DNA of 64,000 bases from the NCBI GenBank assembly GCA_020091685.1, contig CM034599.1, positions 32,713,920 to 32,777,919 on the forward strand, read 5' to 3'. Positions 48,479-61,449 of this stretch are shown here, in pieces (the first letter of the stretch is position 1; each line of letters begins with the position of its first letter). The notes under the pieces were generated by a model. That model did no database searches. It saw nothing but the letters and a program-made list of their open reading frames with translations, and was not told the DNA's origin. Source of the stretch: Lutjanus erythropterus. Its lineage: Eukaryota > Chordata > Actinopteri > Lutjaniformes > Lutjanidae. Position numbers and translations under genes: made by a program.

Positions 48479-51400
48479 TCAAACGTCAACAGTGCAGAGG
48501 GGTTCGCTCCCTGGCTGGGCAGACTCCATTATGGTCATCTTGGGTTTCTTCCTAGTTTCCTCCTGGTACAGAAATACAATAAAATAACCATAATGTGAGA
48601 AGTACATTCTGAAAATTGTGTAAAATATACAAATCCTGGCAGTAGCAATGTAAGCTTAAGCCTCAGGCATCAAAAGTAGCTGCAATAGAGAAGAGCATTT
48701 GAGCCCTGCTAATTGAGACCCTGCAGATTTCCTGTTTGCCCAAATAAAATACTTTCCTTCAATGAGCTCTCTGGTGACAAAACTCCTGATTTACAACAAA
48801 TATATTCTTATGTTTCTTGGCAAGAAAAGAAAGGATGAACAGATGTGAAAATCAAACATCCCTGAACTTTTTGCAGATCCTCCACAAAAAAATTAAGGCT
48901 CATGCAGTACATTTATCACAGAAGACATGGTAGCACGGTAACAGCCATTACTGACTGGGACACTTGAATGAAACAACCATCTTTAATGTTAGGCGCAACA
49001 TATGCCATTTTATTACTGCAAGAAATCCAAAGTCTGCTTTAGCTTTTTTCTTTATATGAGAACAGGCATATATCACTTTACTGTTGTCAATATGACCATG
49101 TCCCCTTTTAGGTGAAAGGGGGTCTTTCATAGAGAGGAAGAAAATGGTAAATTGTGTGACCCTGCCAGTCAATACTGCATGACTGTGGCAAAAAACTCAA
49201 AGGCCAGTTAATGATGTTACTGAGTAAATGACGTGTGCTGATTGTGTCTGTAGATTGAAGTGAAATTAAAAAAAATTCTTAGTGATGATGTAACTACAAT
49301 TTCTACTATAAAAAAATATGGCCCTCCCATAAAACACCTGCTTTTACAATAGAATCTGGTTTAATAGTCTATCCACGTGAAAAAACTACCAGGAGCAGAG
49401 GGCATTTTATTTTATTAATTGTTATAGTTGCTATTGGTTTCCACTGGTATTAAGACCCACTGTTGTGGTGTTTCATCAATTGAGTTGGCCTGTCTTCTAC
49501 TAATGAACCTTGTAAACAACATAAAATAACATTGGAAGCAGCGTTAAAATGGACCCATTTTCTACTTCTCTCGGCTCATAGTGAGGTCATGGTAATAATA
49601 AAATGGCTAGCAAAACAGAAATCCGCTCTGCCACAGTCATGTAATTAGTTTACAGTAACATCAAACTGGACAAACTACCAAAACAACAGTGTCTTAACAA
49701 CACACAAAGTGACTGAAGTGACTTATTTCTTCATGTTTTTTCTGTAAAAAACACTGATCATTGATCACGACATAAACATAGCTGTTCAACTAACTGCCCA
49801 TAGGTTTTGGGCTCCTAATAGCCCCATTAAAGTGATCAAAACCTTGCAATTTGTGTATGCCATCAGTCAAATTTCATCCCAAAAGGGGCAGGGCATGACA
49901 TAAGGGCATAGTACCCAGATCTGGTGCTCTTAACTATATTTTTCTTCACATTAGAAACCAAATACAAATGGAAATCTAACTACCAAGTTACACATCAGCT
50001 AAAGAATGTTGGGTTGGAAGACAGAATAAATGATGAACACATTAGAAGTAAAATGAAAAAACAAAACAAAAACATTTTCTGCATGCAACACAAAAAGGAA
50101 CAATTCTCACCCTCTGCGTGGCTAGTTTCCTCATTTCTTCTTGCAGTTTGTTCAAGATATGAAGGTTTGGCTTGTTCTTTTTGGCATACTGTTGGAGCTC
50201 GATCACACTCTTGTCAGAGGTTTCCTGCAAAACACCAGATGTTTTAAAAGTCTTGGAAGTGTGCTTCCATTGAGATTTTACTGGTTGTTCTCTCATGTGG
50301 CTGGTAATAGACGTTAACAAGACCATGTGTGAGCAACATGTCAGTGGACATTGCTGACTCAAAGCTACAGAGATGCAAGTTATGACAGTGAGATGCTGAA
50401 AGACTGTTGACCTGAACATGTCTATCAGCAAGCAGCACTATGTGAGCTGGAAAATAAAGTTCACACAATCCTCAGAACTAGATTTATCCTCCAAGGCATT
50501 TAAAATCAGATATTAAATGCTTAATGTACATAATGCTCAGCACAACAGAGAAAGACAAATAAAACCAAACTTTTCCATGGCCACCGTAGCTTAATAATAA
50601 GTGTTAAAGACTGTTACCTTCTTGACCATCTTATTGCTCTCTCTGCCGTACATGCGCAGCAATGAGCCCCAGTTCTTGACGTGCGGATGAAGCATCTGCA
50701 AGATCTTCTGAGATGCTAGTTGTTTGCCAACCCTCTTGTTCTTGCCTGGTGGAAAATGTACAAAATATGTCACTGAAAGCTTCATGCAATGTTACTACTC
50801 CATAAAACACTGCATAGCTTCATGAGGGGACACAAAGCCCATTGAATTCAAATAAGTTAAGCTATACTCTACACATACAACACATTCAATCTCACAATTT
50901 GAGGATTATGGTCTACTTACACCAGCCACGCACAGTGTGCTTCCCACATGTCATCACATATTCACTCTTCTGGTTTTTCCCTGGGATCACCTCAAATTTA
51001 ATGCTGGTGTCTCCCATCCCATGGTTTCTACAGGGAACATGATACAGGACATCTTAAATACATATCTGCAACCTGGCACTCTGTTGTCCTTGGCAACAGT
51101 GACACAGCGGTTAAGTAGCATGGCAGAGTTGTTGTGACAGGCTGCATGAAACCAGCAGCATTTAACGTTATGGGCAATTTGGACAAAGACAGGTTCTACC
51201 CAGCACAGCAAACCACAGACAAACAAAACATCTCTCAACAGTGGAGCACAGAGGCATCACGATATTCATATTTTTTCTGTTTTCCACATAGATCACATTA
51301 TGGCAAACTAAATAATGTCACTTGTGTTCAATGCAGTCAACTGTGTTCCACTGTAATGCACTGCAAAAGAGTAAACTGTTTAAAACCAAAACTTTATAAC

Positions 51401-54400
51401 TCACTGCAAAGAACTTGGTATCATTATGAGATGACAAACTTTTGCAAAATTTTAACATAATATGATCATATAAGCACTACCTAATTTTTCTTTTTGAAAA
51501 GACAAATGATACAAATGATAATAAAAATGTATTGTATTAGGGGCATTATGCATAGCCTCTTACCTTTTAAGGCACTCATGAAGAATCTGATATGGCGAAA
51601 GTAGTCCTGCTTTGTTGGTCAGCTCATACACCCTCGAGTCTTCTATACTGATATGATTAAAATACTGGAGAGCAGACCAAATATAATGTTACTACTGTTG
51701 TGGTACGTCCAGTTCTAAAGATGCATTAGTTATCAAAGGAAACATTCTATCTTTTGCAACAACACACCTTTTCAAAGCAGTCATTTTCACATTAATTAGT
51801 AATCACAGGTGTTAGAAATTATACTAACAAAGGTTCTGTTACATTCAAATCAAACAGAGTCAGGGTGCGGTTGTTGTGGCTCACTGACAGCCTCTGCTGC
51901 ATTAAATGGATGGGAGACCTTGATTATCATAGTTAACACCTGTGTTTGCCCTACCATTTCATATCAATATGGCTTCTGTGAAAAAGGTCTATTGTTGCTG
52001 TCAAAACTCCTGTTACCTGCCTTCAATGTTGATTATATACAATTCAAATTTATCTTATTCTTTTCCACTTCAGAAAAATTGCAGGTGAGAACAAAAATAA
52101 GTGTAAAATTAGCAAAAAAAAAAGAAGTACCTCCAGTTCGTCGCCCTCAACAGGCTTCTCCTCAGAGGTCTGCTTCACAAAGTCAGGGATGAGGATTTCC
52201 AGTGTGGCTCGAGCTGAAGTTTACAAGAAGATAAAGTGAGGGGAGATTTAGTGACATATAACAACATGAAAAGGTACCAGTCGAACTATCTACTATATAC
52301 AGTTAAAAATATATATTGTAATCTTTATCTAGGCCACAAAGGTCAGTGACTGTGTGACTTGTGAGATGTAAAAACTACAGTTTGATAAGTATACATCAGA
52401 ACCAACTTGGAGCCATTAAATTAATTTTACACCTTTTCACATCTTAAAGACTGAACCAAGGTTCACATTTTTGCCATACTCTATACAACTGATCCAGCTA
52501 GTTTCACATTGAAATTATGCAACTGCACTAAAGAATTACAAATGAAATACCTATGTCTTGCCATCATCATCAAACTGAACACTCTGAAAGTTTGGGCCAA
52601 ACGAGGCAGGTGTGAAAGGGCCCTTAATTGTGGCAATTTACAACAAACTAACAATTGTGACAAAATGTTTCTGGGCATCTCAAAATGCCTCCAAAAGAAC
52701 TCGCCAAAATTGTTCTGTCTTTACCCACTGACTGTTGTACACTGAGCTAATACAGTGATATTCAGCAGTGACATACACAAACCAACCCACCACAATACTG
52801 CACACACATAACTTACCAGCTTTATTCTTGGCAAGTTTTTTACTGCTTGCAGTTCCTGTGCCATAAGTTACTCCATCTATAATGACCGACGCTCCAAAGG
52901 GTTCACTTGGGTTCTCTGTGTGGCACACAAACACAGTTTGATGCATGTATCATATTTCTCATAACACTCAATAACAAACTTGAAACGTAGAGAACACAGC
53001 TTTGTGTGCATATGCATATCTATACGAAAGAAGAAGTTAATGTAAATGTGTACTGGGATGTAGCTGAAAACAATGAAATGAAGACATTTATATATCATCA
53101 TGTATAAGTTGTTTTTTCTTAAATAATGATGTATTGCTACCCAATAAGATAAGAATGACATGCGAGAGAGTGACTTAAAATACCTAAAGACACTTGTAGA
53201 AGTTGAACTCACCACATTCAAAAAAGTTGTAAACAGGTCGAACCTTTAGGACACGTTGCATATATTCATGCAGGATACAAACTTCAGACTTCCCGTTAGG
53301 GTTGATGACAAATTCTGTTAAGACAGAAAAATAGAAATACATTAACAAACAATACATTTTAAGGACAAATTAAGGAATTATAGTATAGATAAGGCTTAAT
53401 CAGAAATAACACATACTGACACTGACTTGATGCTATTTCAGTGTGGCTCTTTTGTGTTTTCAGTAGTTTTTTTTAGATGATCATGGAGTTCTATGGCACA
53501 GAGTCATAAGCCATACCAGACAATATCTGTAACTGTATTGGTTTTTTTTTAACAGTTTCATTGGTTACTGATAATGAAAAATAACACAAGCCTTCTTCTT
53601 TTGAAATATGAATTGTATATGAATCTATATAACTGTTACCTTTCTTAGTGGGTGCATCTTGGACCGACAGTGTGATGAGTTTCTGGTTGGCGGGCAGGAT
53701 AGGTCTCTCTGACTCTGCCTGCTTCCTCTTCATGTCTCTGTTGAACTGCCTTCGCTCAGCCCAGGTACGAAACTTCTTAACAGTGACTTGTTCAAAGTCA
53801 AAGCATTTTTCGAGGTACAGGCGAAACTCTTCAAGTTCTGTGAGGAGGTTTTTATACAGTTAGATCAGGTAATAATGGTAAGCATTCAAAAATCTATCAC
53901 TGGCGATATACTATGAAAAATCCTTACCTATAGACTCATCCTTGCACACCTCCACCTTGGCCTTGACTTGTCCTAAGGCTCCTTGGGCAGTGTCACAGGG
54001 CTGAGACTCTACACCCTGCAGGCTGTTAGTAGTAGTGCCTTCTCCATCTGGACCACCATCAGTCAGACTGGAGGCAGGGACGTCATTCTGCTCCTCAGCT
54101 GCAGTCTTGCTGGCTCCCTCTTCACCGTTGGCCTCCTCACCAGACTTGGGTGCAAACTCCTCTGTTTCAAGTGTCACCTCCCCATTCAGCTCCCTTTCCT
54201 CCTGTTCCTTCATTTTCTTGTAGTGTAGGCAGGGGATGCTGCTGGTAGGAGGGTCATGTTTCTGTATCAAAACAGACAATCAAGACTTGGAATAAAATGT
54301 TTTATACGATGTTGTCAGTGTTGTTGTGGGCCTTGTGGTACTGGTCAGTGTTGAGCAACTGCCTCACAATCACAATCTGCCACAGATAGCCTCCAGTCTG

Positions 54401-57400
54401 TTCCAGGTTCCAAAATACAACAAACTTAAAGAGACAGTTCACCCCAAAATTGAAAATACAAGCTAAGTGACACCTAGTTACATTCTATTAGAGAGAAGGC
54501 AGACATCTCTACAGCCAATATCTTGCCAAAACTCAAACCAAAACTATCTAGACAGATAAATAGCACTACAGGTCAGCCGAAAAAAATAAGCTGATTTTAG
54601 GGTGAACTGTGCCTTGTTATGTTTGGAGACTGGAACAGTTGCAGTTGCTCAACACTGACCAGCACCAGGCCCATTATGTCTACAACTGGAAGCTACTGGC
54701 CCACCTACTGTGGTTAACAAACTGGTGGCAGGAGCAAAATGTGTAACTAACATTTTTGTTTAGGCAACTGACAAAGAGGCACAACCAACAAATAAGATCA
54801 AAAACCCTGCAAATAATTAATAGGAACAGCGTGTAGGATTTAAAAGCATGTAGTAGTGAGCCCGCAGATTGCAAACACTCCATTTTCCTCTCCTTCATTT
54901 CACTCACTTCACCTTTCTAGCATGTAGGAAAAACTTCTATGGTGGCTGTGAAACAAGTGAAAAATGTTTAAGTCCAAAAGTCTATGTCTGACTGTTTTTT
55001 CCATTCTGGGGTACTGTAGAAACATGACAGTGCAACATGGCAGACTCCATGAAGAAAGACCCCCATCCTCCTCATTCTCAGGTAACAAAAACATGATTGT
55101 AAATTTCAAGTGATTATACACCAATGAAAACATACTTGTGTATATTATATATGATTTCTGCCATTTTCAGCCAATCCCCCTAAATTTTACACACTGGCCC
55201 TTTCATTGGACAGGACACTTAAGTTGCATCTTACTCTAATACTGCCGGTCCCAAGGAAGTAGGGTCTGGACCAGGTGACCACCCTGGTCTCTCTGTGCAG
55301 GTAGACTGGAATGCCTGAGTTATGGAATGTCATGATCCATCCATCAGGTAAAGGCTCAGTGGGAGGACGACCCCGACCTGACACAGAGGAAAATGCAACC
55401 ATTACTCAACTGCATAACAGGCCGTTGACAGATATACACATTGGCTACCATTAACATCAGCCTTTGAATAAATGTTATAAAAAGTTTTTATTTGTAGTTG
55501 AGATATAAAAATCAGGTAAGGCAGTAAAATGTTACAGAGCATCAGTGTTTTTTCATTAATTAGATGAATATCATTAGACTACCCAAAAAGAACTCAGCTG
55601 AAACAGTGTTAGGCCTTGATTCTACTGGGCACATCTAATCCATGACACAGTTCTGATCTGTCCTCCACACAGCTTCATACCCCACCAGCAATGTTTCAGA
55701 AGCAGAATGTTTTGCCAACCTGATTTTGTTGACTTGGTCATTTTTCTTTGCTTTTTGTGCTTCAACTATGGTTAAATGGTCACGTAGTTAAATAGTTTAT
55801 TTTTGATGAGTCTGCACAGGATCTTTTATTTTGAAAAAAAACTGACTGCTGATTCTGTGTTTGGATCAAACTTTGCAGACTCAGCTTCATGGAGCAGGGC
55901 TGAGAGCTGCATCTAGAAAGATGTATCTAGTGGAATCACAAGCATTGAACGGTTTGTTAGTATTGCCTCTGTCTTGCAGTGGTGTTCCCACAACTTTACA
56001 ACTTGAATGCCAAGAATATCTTGTACACAACTTCCCATGTTGTGAGCTCAAGCTCACAAGCTCCACTTGAAGGAAGCAATAGAATTTGTGACAATTTGCC
56101 AACTGGTCATACTTTTCAGAAAGTTTACTTGGTCACAATTAGGACTACAACCCTGATTAGTTTAGTGAGTTCTTGCATGTAGTGTCAAGTGTCATATGTC
56201 AAGGTGCCCAACTGTGTGTGCTTTTCAATTGTGATACTGTGTCACAATACAATGCCGAAATGAGAGCTACTTGGTTGTCCATTGCATTGCAGACCTTACC
56301 AATTCTGCTAACCAATTTGCCCAAGAGAAGCCCTGCATTGTGAACTGTGTCAGCAACGCGCACACACTAAAAAAAAAACTAAAAACAATACTATCTTACA
56401 TTTGGTATCAGTTCACTTCAAAATACACTTATGCAGTAGACACTATTTAGAGTATCATATCATATTGTTCCCCATAGTACTGAAACCACATACATTTGTA
56501 AGTTCATTGATAGTACCCAACCCTGCACAGACAGATCCACCACTCACTCTTCAGGACAGTCTTAATTTTGGTCATCATGGGCTGAACACCTCCTTCACCA
56601 TCTGACTGATGATCACTGTCTCCGCCAAATGTTTCCTCTGCTGGACGCATCTTTTTTGGGACCGGCATGCCCTCCTCCAGCAGAGCATCAACATCATTGT
56701 CAAACTCCTCCTGGAAGAGTCAATGGTTAAGGCCGGGAGAGAAGGATGGGTCACCAGAATAAGGGAATTTGGTTCAGAGTTGTTGGAGGAAAAAAAACAA
56801 AAAAAACAAAAACACAGCAGTCTATGACAATAAAGGAAAAATGACCACTTCCATTTGGAAGCTTAAAATAAAATACTTCCGAATTTAAAAAGAAATGATA
56901 TTGAATCTGCAAAAACTCCTACTACACATGAAATTACATTTTTTTTTAGCAGTTTTCATTCCTCCTTTGATGACTGCTTTTGCATAAAAAGGAAACCCAG
57001 CATTTAATGGGAGAAATCAAAAATGGCACTAACCTTTTCCAGCAGCTCACTTATCATTTCAGTAATAAAAAAACAAAGACATGAACAAAACAAGCAAATA
57101 TTTATTTAAATCTATGCTGCTTGATGGAGCATTTGTCTTAGCCAGTCAGACTTAATGATGCAGAAAAGGTCTCACATGATGCAATCAAGAAATCAATTAT
57201 TTTTCTGGCCCTTTGATTTTTTTGTTCCCATTTGAATTTTGCCATGGAGTACATATATTGTCATGTTTACCAATTTTAAGGAGAACATTAAAAGTCAAGA
57301 AAGCTGTGGTTTGTGGTAGGTGTCATAGTATAGTAGCATAGTTTTGTGTGAAACTCAGTGAGCACTCAGTGAACTACATCTCATCTCACACAATATACAC

Positions 57401-58892
57401 GACCAAGACTAGCATTACTGTCTTGTAACATGATCTTACCTTTAGTGTTTTATCCAGTGATTACTCTTTAGTGCCTTGTACCTACCTGCATCTTATTTAT
57501 TTACATTGTCACTTGTATTTCAACTATGATTTTGAACATCTTGTGTATTTTATATTTTATGTGCATTTTTTGTCTTTGTATTTTATTGCATGTACCTGAC
57601 TGTTGTGAAAATTTAATTTCCCTCCGTGATTAAATGTCTGTCGGTCTACAACCCATCCTTTATTCACCATGACAAGGCATTCATTAAATAAGTTATCAAG
57701 TGTTGTTTTATACTTAAGATTTGTAAATATTTAGCAGCTATATGTTGGTAGAAAATATTTCTCAATGTAAACATTAAGCATCACAGTGAGATGCTTAAGG
57801 GTTAAACTGATTTGGAGGGTTGCTACGGTTATTAGTGAGAAGGCATACTACAGGATGTCCTTAATAATGTTTTTTTGGCGACATTACATAGTATTCTGCA
57901 GAGAACTAGCACATGCATACATTCAGTGTGTTGCCAGATGATGCACTGCAGCACAGGTCTTTTTTAAAAACCAAACAACCATGAGTTTTTTTGGTTGCTA
58001 TGGCTCAACCCCTGCATGCCTGAGCAGTAGTCTTATTGAAATGAAAGGGGAGTCTGCGTTTAATGACACAGTGCTAATAATTCTATCTTGGACTATACTG
58101 TATGTACCGAATTAGGCCAACCTTATTTTTCTTTGACAATAAAGGACAAATTTGTTGTATGGCTGATAATGACAAGAGACACCACTGACAAATAAGCAGA
58201 CATACCTCATAGGAGTAAGCCCCAGTCTCGTCATCTGCTTGCTCCTGCTGTGCTATGACCGCAGACTTAAAGCCGCCATGCTCTCCATCGTCATGATCCA
58301 GGAAATTCTCGTAGTAGTCATCCAACTCATCCAGAACAGCAAACTCTACTTTGTTTTCTAGGTCTACCTCAGCCTCCTCTGATGCTCTGCCTGCTGCGTT
58401 TCCTCCTCCAGAGCTACCCTCACCTATCTCCTTGTCACTAGTCGAGTCATGCAACTCACCATTCAGGTTATCTAAGCCGTCATCACTTCCTCTCTCCTGC
58501 CCTTCACCTGTGTACAAAACCTTCCTGTCTTTGCTACTGCTGCTTTCAGTGAAGCTCACACTGATCTTAACATCTCTGAGCAGCTTGAGGTCTGGTAGAA
58601 ACTTGGTAACCGGGGGAGCGTGGCGGGCTGTTCTGGGGCACGGCGGGTTGGGATTGGCCTCATCTGAGATGTGGCTACGGAAAGTTATTGAGCCCATGTT
58701 GAAGGGCTGCTGTGGCTGGGCTTCCCCGTCCCCTGGGGTGTATGTGTATCCATCACCACCAGAGCTAACGTCCATTACCTCTGCGTCACTGGACGTTTGC
58801 AGGGGAGGTGGTGGAGGTGCTCTGCCCTCATCTGGGCCAAAATCATCAGGTGGCTCCAAGGGGAGAGGGGGTAGAACATCATCTATCTCCAT
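48479..58892 (-). CDS. dgcr8: dgcr8, Microprocessor complex subunit DGCR8 (Pasha)
   Basis: The double-stranded-RNA-binding partner of Drosha, which recognises pri-miRNA hairpins in the nucleus. Thirteen coding exons on the minus strand: 58892-58206, 56710-56548, 55377-55235, 54261-53928, 53837-53640, 53314-53213, 52915-52817, 52213-52131, 51664-51564, 51027-50921, 50745-50618, 50224-50111, 48562-48479. They sum to 2343 nt and 780 residues (human 773). The N-terminus has [28 protein letters not shown] and [11 protein letters not shown]. The WW-containing heme (Rhed) region has [28 protein letters not shown] (295-324) and the heme-ligand IPCLHYKK (Cys342, with Pro341). After [12 protein letters not shown] come [19 protein letters not shown] and [19 protein letters not shown]. 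dsRBD1 lies at about 517-585 ([29 protein letters not shown]) and dsRBD2 at about 622-695 ([30 protein letters not shown]). The Drosha-binding tail has [18 protein letters not shown], and the end is PLCTVDV. The ATG is followed by in-frame conserved sequence within 25 codons. Confidence 0.97.
54425..54616. repeat. Deleted copy of palindromic element (family D, copy 2) in dgcr8 intron
   Basis: Begins agagacagttcaccccaaaa, contains agagaaggcagacatctcta and gatatt/ccaaaactc phrases found in 23760-24345, and ends gattttagggtgaactgtgc. The two ends form an inverted repeat. The long middle of copy 1 is absent. Confidence 0.7.
56711..58205 (-). other. dgcr8 first coding intron, no feature recognised
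   Basis: AT-rich intron between coding exons 1 and 2. A T-rich tract at 57440-57640 ending in ttaatttccctccgtgattaa may be the end of an old retrotransposon. Nothing else was seen. Confidence 0.4.
58754..58811 (-). ncRNA. mir1306: mir-1306-like hairpin inside dgcr8 coding sequence
   Basis: Read on the minus strand, the 5' arm (58811-58790) begins CCACCTCCCCTGCAAACG and is identical over its 22 nt to human miR-1306-5p as I remember it. The 3' arm (58771-58754), ACGTTAGCTCTGGTGGTG, differs from human miR-1306-3p by one base (A for G). The arms fold on each other (CGTCCA with TGGACG, CCACC with GGTGG) around the loop gtgacgcagaggtaa. A CNNC motif lies 16-19 nt past the 3' arm (58738-58735), as in good Drosha substrates. 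In human this hairpin is cleaved by the Microprocessor within DGCR8 mRNA. The same bases encode [20 protein letters not shown]. Confidence 0.85.
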
Positions 58893-59175
58893 TCTGTTCT
58901 GTACTTCTTATAAACTTTAACTTATACGAACTGATAATTAAATCTAAAATCTGACCTGTTGAGAAACTTTTTTCTTATCTACACCAGAATGCATGCAGAA
59001 GCACATCCCTGTATAGACCACGTACCAGAGGTGAAAATGCTAAGCTGACTACATTGTTCTTTTCATTAATGTAGACAGCTTTCAGAATCACTGTCTCAAT
59101 TATTGGAAATCACAATGCATTCAGCTTAATATGGGATCTAGGCACTGCTCATCCTCCACTGGTATCTTCTGGGAG
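58893..59175 (-). other. dgcr8: dgcr8 5' UTR portion of the second exon
   Basis: Immediately upstream of the ATG at 58892-58890. A good acceptor (tttttttctag on the minus strand, AG at 59177-59176) marks its probable start. It contains the mir-3618-like hairpin. It would splice to the noncoding first exon ending at 60959. Confidence 0.6.
59042..59081 (-). ncRNA. mir3618: mir-3618-like hairpin in dgcr8 5' UTR
   Basis: On the minus strand a 14-bp stem with one T-T mismatch is formed by AAGCTGTCTACATT (59081-59068) and AATGTAGTCAGCTT (59055-59042), closing a 12-nt loop AATGAAAAGAAC. The segment 59077-59056 starts TGTCTACATTAATGAAAAG. It matches human miR-3618 as I recall it at all but one position near the 3' end. 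Human MIR3618 lies in the DGCR8 5' UTR and is a Microprocessor cleavage site. The lower stem beyond 14 bp is weak (GTGA with TCAC across an internal loop). Confidence 0.75.
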
Positions 59176-59402
59176 CTAGAAAAAAAAGACCAGTAAGAGT
59201 AGACCTTAGTTACTGCTTTTTTTTAACTTTATGAATGATAAAGTTAATATGACAAGATTAGTACAGACATTATATGACATTACCCAACACCAAGTGCAAC
59301 AGAAACTCTTTAAACTGATCTAGTCCCATATATACGCCATTTATAACATATCAAGTCTTGAAAAGTACAGTGACACTACAATTTTCCATTGCATCCATGC
59401 TC

Positions 59403-59446
59403 AAATAAATAAATAAATAAATAAATAAAATAAAATAAAATAAAAT
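59403..59446. repeat. (AAAT)n/(AAAAT)n microsatellite
   Basis: About seven AAAT units run into four AAAAT units within the dgcr8 5' UTR intron. A simple repeat. Confidence 0.9.
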
Positions 59447-59594
59447 ATTGCCTGTTGTCTTGTCTGACATTCACACAACGGGTTCAGTGTTATCCACAAT
59501 CAACCAGACCTGTTTTATGAGACGCATGAGACTCTGTTTTATATGGGATGCATAACACTGAACATGCAAAGGCAATTCTTAACCTTTATATGTA

Positions 59595-60120
59595 TAAGTT
59601 TAGTTTAGTTTAGTTTATTTGATTTATAAAGGGACAGTGTGCAATGACTGATCATTTACAAGAAATGAAAACATGGTTGCAGAAGATTTAGCGAGACGCT
59701 AATTTACATCTGTATTCCTACACATAACAAGCAAATGCAATAACTAAAATTTAAAGTGCAACACAAACTATGATAAATGCAGGTGCCAAACATAATAAAA
59801 GCAGTAGGTGCACACTGCACAGTACAAAGTATATATGAACTACACAATAACCACCTTAAAAAGTGACCACATTACCAGTGCAGAGGCCTTATATAAAAAT
59901 AATAATAATAAAAAAAACCAAGTGCAAACTGCATAGTCAAAATACAAGATGAAATATGAAATATACAATTACTGGGTCAACATTTATATTGATTAGTTCC
60001 AATCTGGCAGTCAAGTACATTTTAAAAGCAATATAAAAGTAATTTTTTTCATTTGCGTATTTTTCAGTTTTCACCTTACAGAATAAACAGTTAAACAACA
60101 TTAATGAAAAAAGAAAAAAT
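59595..60120. repeat. Teleost interspersed repeat in dgcr8 first intron
   Basis: Starts with tagtttagtttagtttattt then aaagggacagtgtgcaa, followed by gcgagacgctaatttaca and repeated agtgcaaactgca-like phrases. This style of 'agggacagtgtgcaa' element is common in fish. No coding frame. The right edge is unclear. Confidence 0.4.
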
Positions 60121-60958
60121 ATAAATATAGAGGGTGCACAACTCTCTCTTTACAATCTCATATATGGATTTATTCTTACCATATCAACAATGAAAGTGCT
60201 ATTTGAAGTGACATTTAAGTAATTTTGTCTTAAATTTACTTACTTATCAGTGACAACATTTAGATGGACTACTGCCAATTTATGTTGCCTTGTATACAAG
60301 TATAGTGATATTCGTTTTAAATTACTGTTTTAGGAAGCAAACAAGTGGTACTAGTGTTTGCTTAAGACACACCATTGAACCTCCACTTACAACTTTTTAC
60401 ATGTTACAGAGAAGACTTACGAATAATAAACATTTATCAGATTATATATTTTGTAATTTGTGTGAGGTTCACCCCTTTTTTTCTCACAGAATGCCTGTAC
60501 TAAAAAGGCATTTTTTGTAGGATAATATTTAAGTGATTGACTTTTCCCCCCCCCATTAACAATACATTGAGGACATAAAACACGCTGAGTTTATTTATGC
60601 TATAATTTGTGTGAGACTGACCAATGCTTGTGGGAAAAATGCCTCGACTAAATATTCAGTGTGTTACTACGAGCTCCTATGTAGCTACAGAAAATCGACT
60701 TCAACGTAACAAAGGGGTCATTTTGAATGGGAATATGATTAACCTTCATCCACGTTAAAACAGCAAGCAAATTCAAGCTAAGATAAAACAGGAAACAGCC
60801 TCGTTTTAGCGCATCTGTTCAGCTGCACAGTGGGCCCCTGGTAATGTTAACATCAATGCTAGCTACTATGCTAGCAAGCAGCCATCAGACTGTGCAGTTA
60901 TCCACGTCTGCAGAAATGGTCAGCTAGACTGAAAACAGTTAATTACAAAAGTACTCAC

Positions 60959-61110
60959 CGATAAATATGACACGGCCTTCTCCTATTGGGAACCTAACTA
61001 CCTCTCTAAAGTATTTTTATTCTCGACGCGCCGCCATACTGCTTCAATTGCAGCCCCGCCATCTTGAAGAAAACCACAGCGGCAAACCAACTCAGGCACC
61101 GCCCCCCAGT
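60959..61110 (-). promoter_or_regulatory. dgcr8: dgcr8 promoter and noncoding first exon
   Basis: A splice donor on the minus strand (TATCGG|gtgagtac, GT at 60958-60957) ends a leader exon. It contains cgacgcgccgccat and, at 61056-61065, CCGCCATCTT, the reverse complement of the YY1 motif AAGATGGCGG. A CpG-containing patch continues to about 61110. Together they fit a TATA-less housekeeping promoter at the expected place upstream of the ATG exon. Confidence 0.55.
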
Positions 61111-61449
61111 GCCGGCATCCTGATGATTGATGGACCAGTGGGCCAATCACAACTTCCTTCTAGGAACTCAGCTGGTAAATTCTACCAATCAACATAACAG
61201 TAGCAACATGTTAACATATGAACGCCAATATATTGAAGAAATGGAGAATATTATTTATTAAGTTACTTGACAATTGACTGATTTTTTTCCCTGTGATTTT
61301 TAAACTAAGATATATGTCATGGAAAAAATATAAAAGTACAACCTGCACAGGTTCTGCACCACACACTACAGACAACTGCAATGTAGCTACTGAGGACAAA
61401 AACTAGGACTATGTCTCTTTTGAAAACAATCTGAAATGGTTTTTTGCTT

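Noticed and set aside
50042-50431. 129-codon open frame on the minus strand as a separate gene
   Set aside because: Only its central part (50224-50111) is coding, as dgcr8 exon 12; the rest is intron read-through.
58351-58920. 189-codon open frame antisense to dgcr8 exon 1
   Set aside because: It is the shadow of a conserved coding exon on the other strand. Its Ser/Leu/Pro-rich translation has no signature and no splice context.
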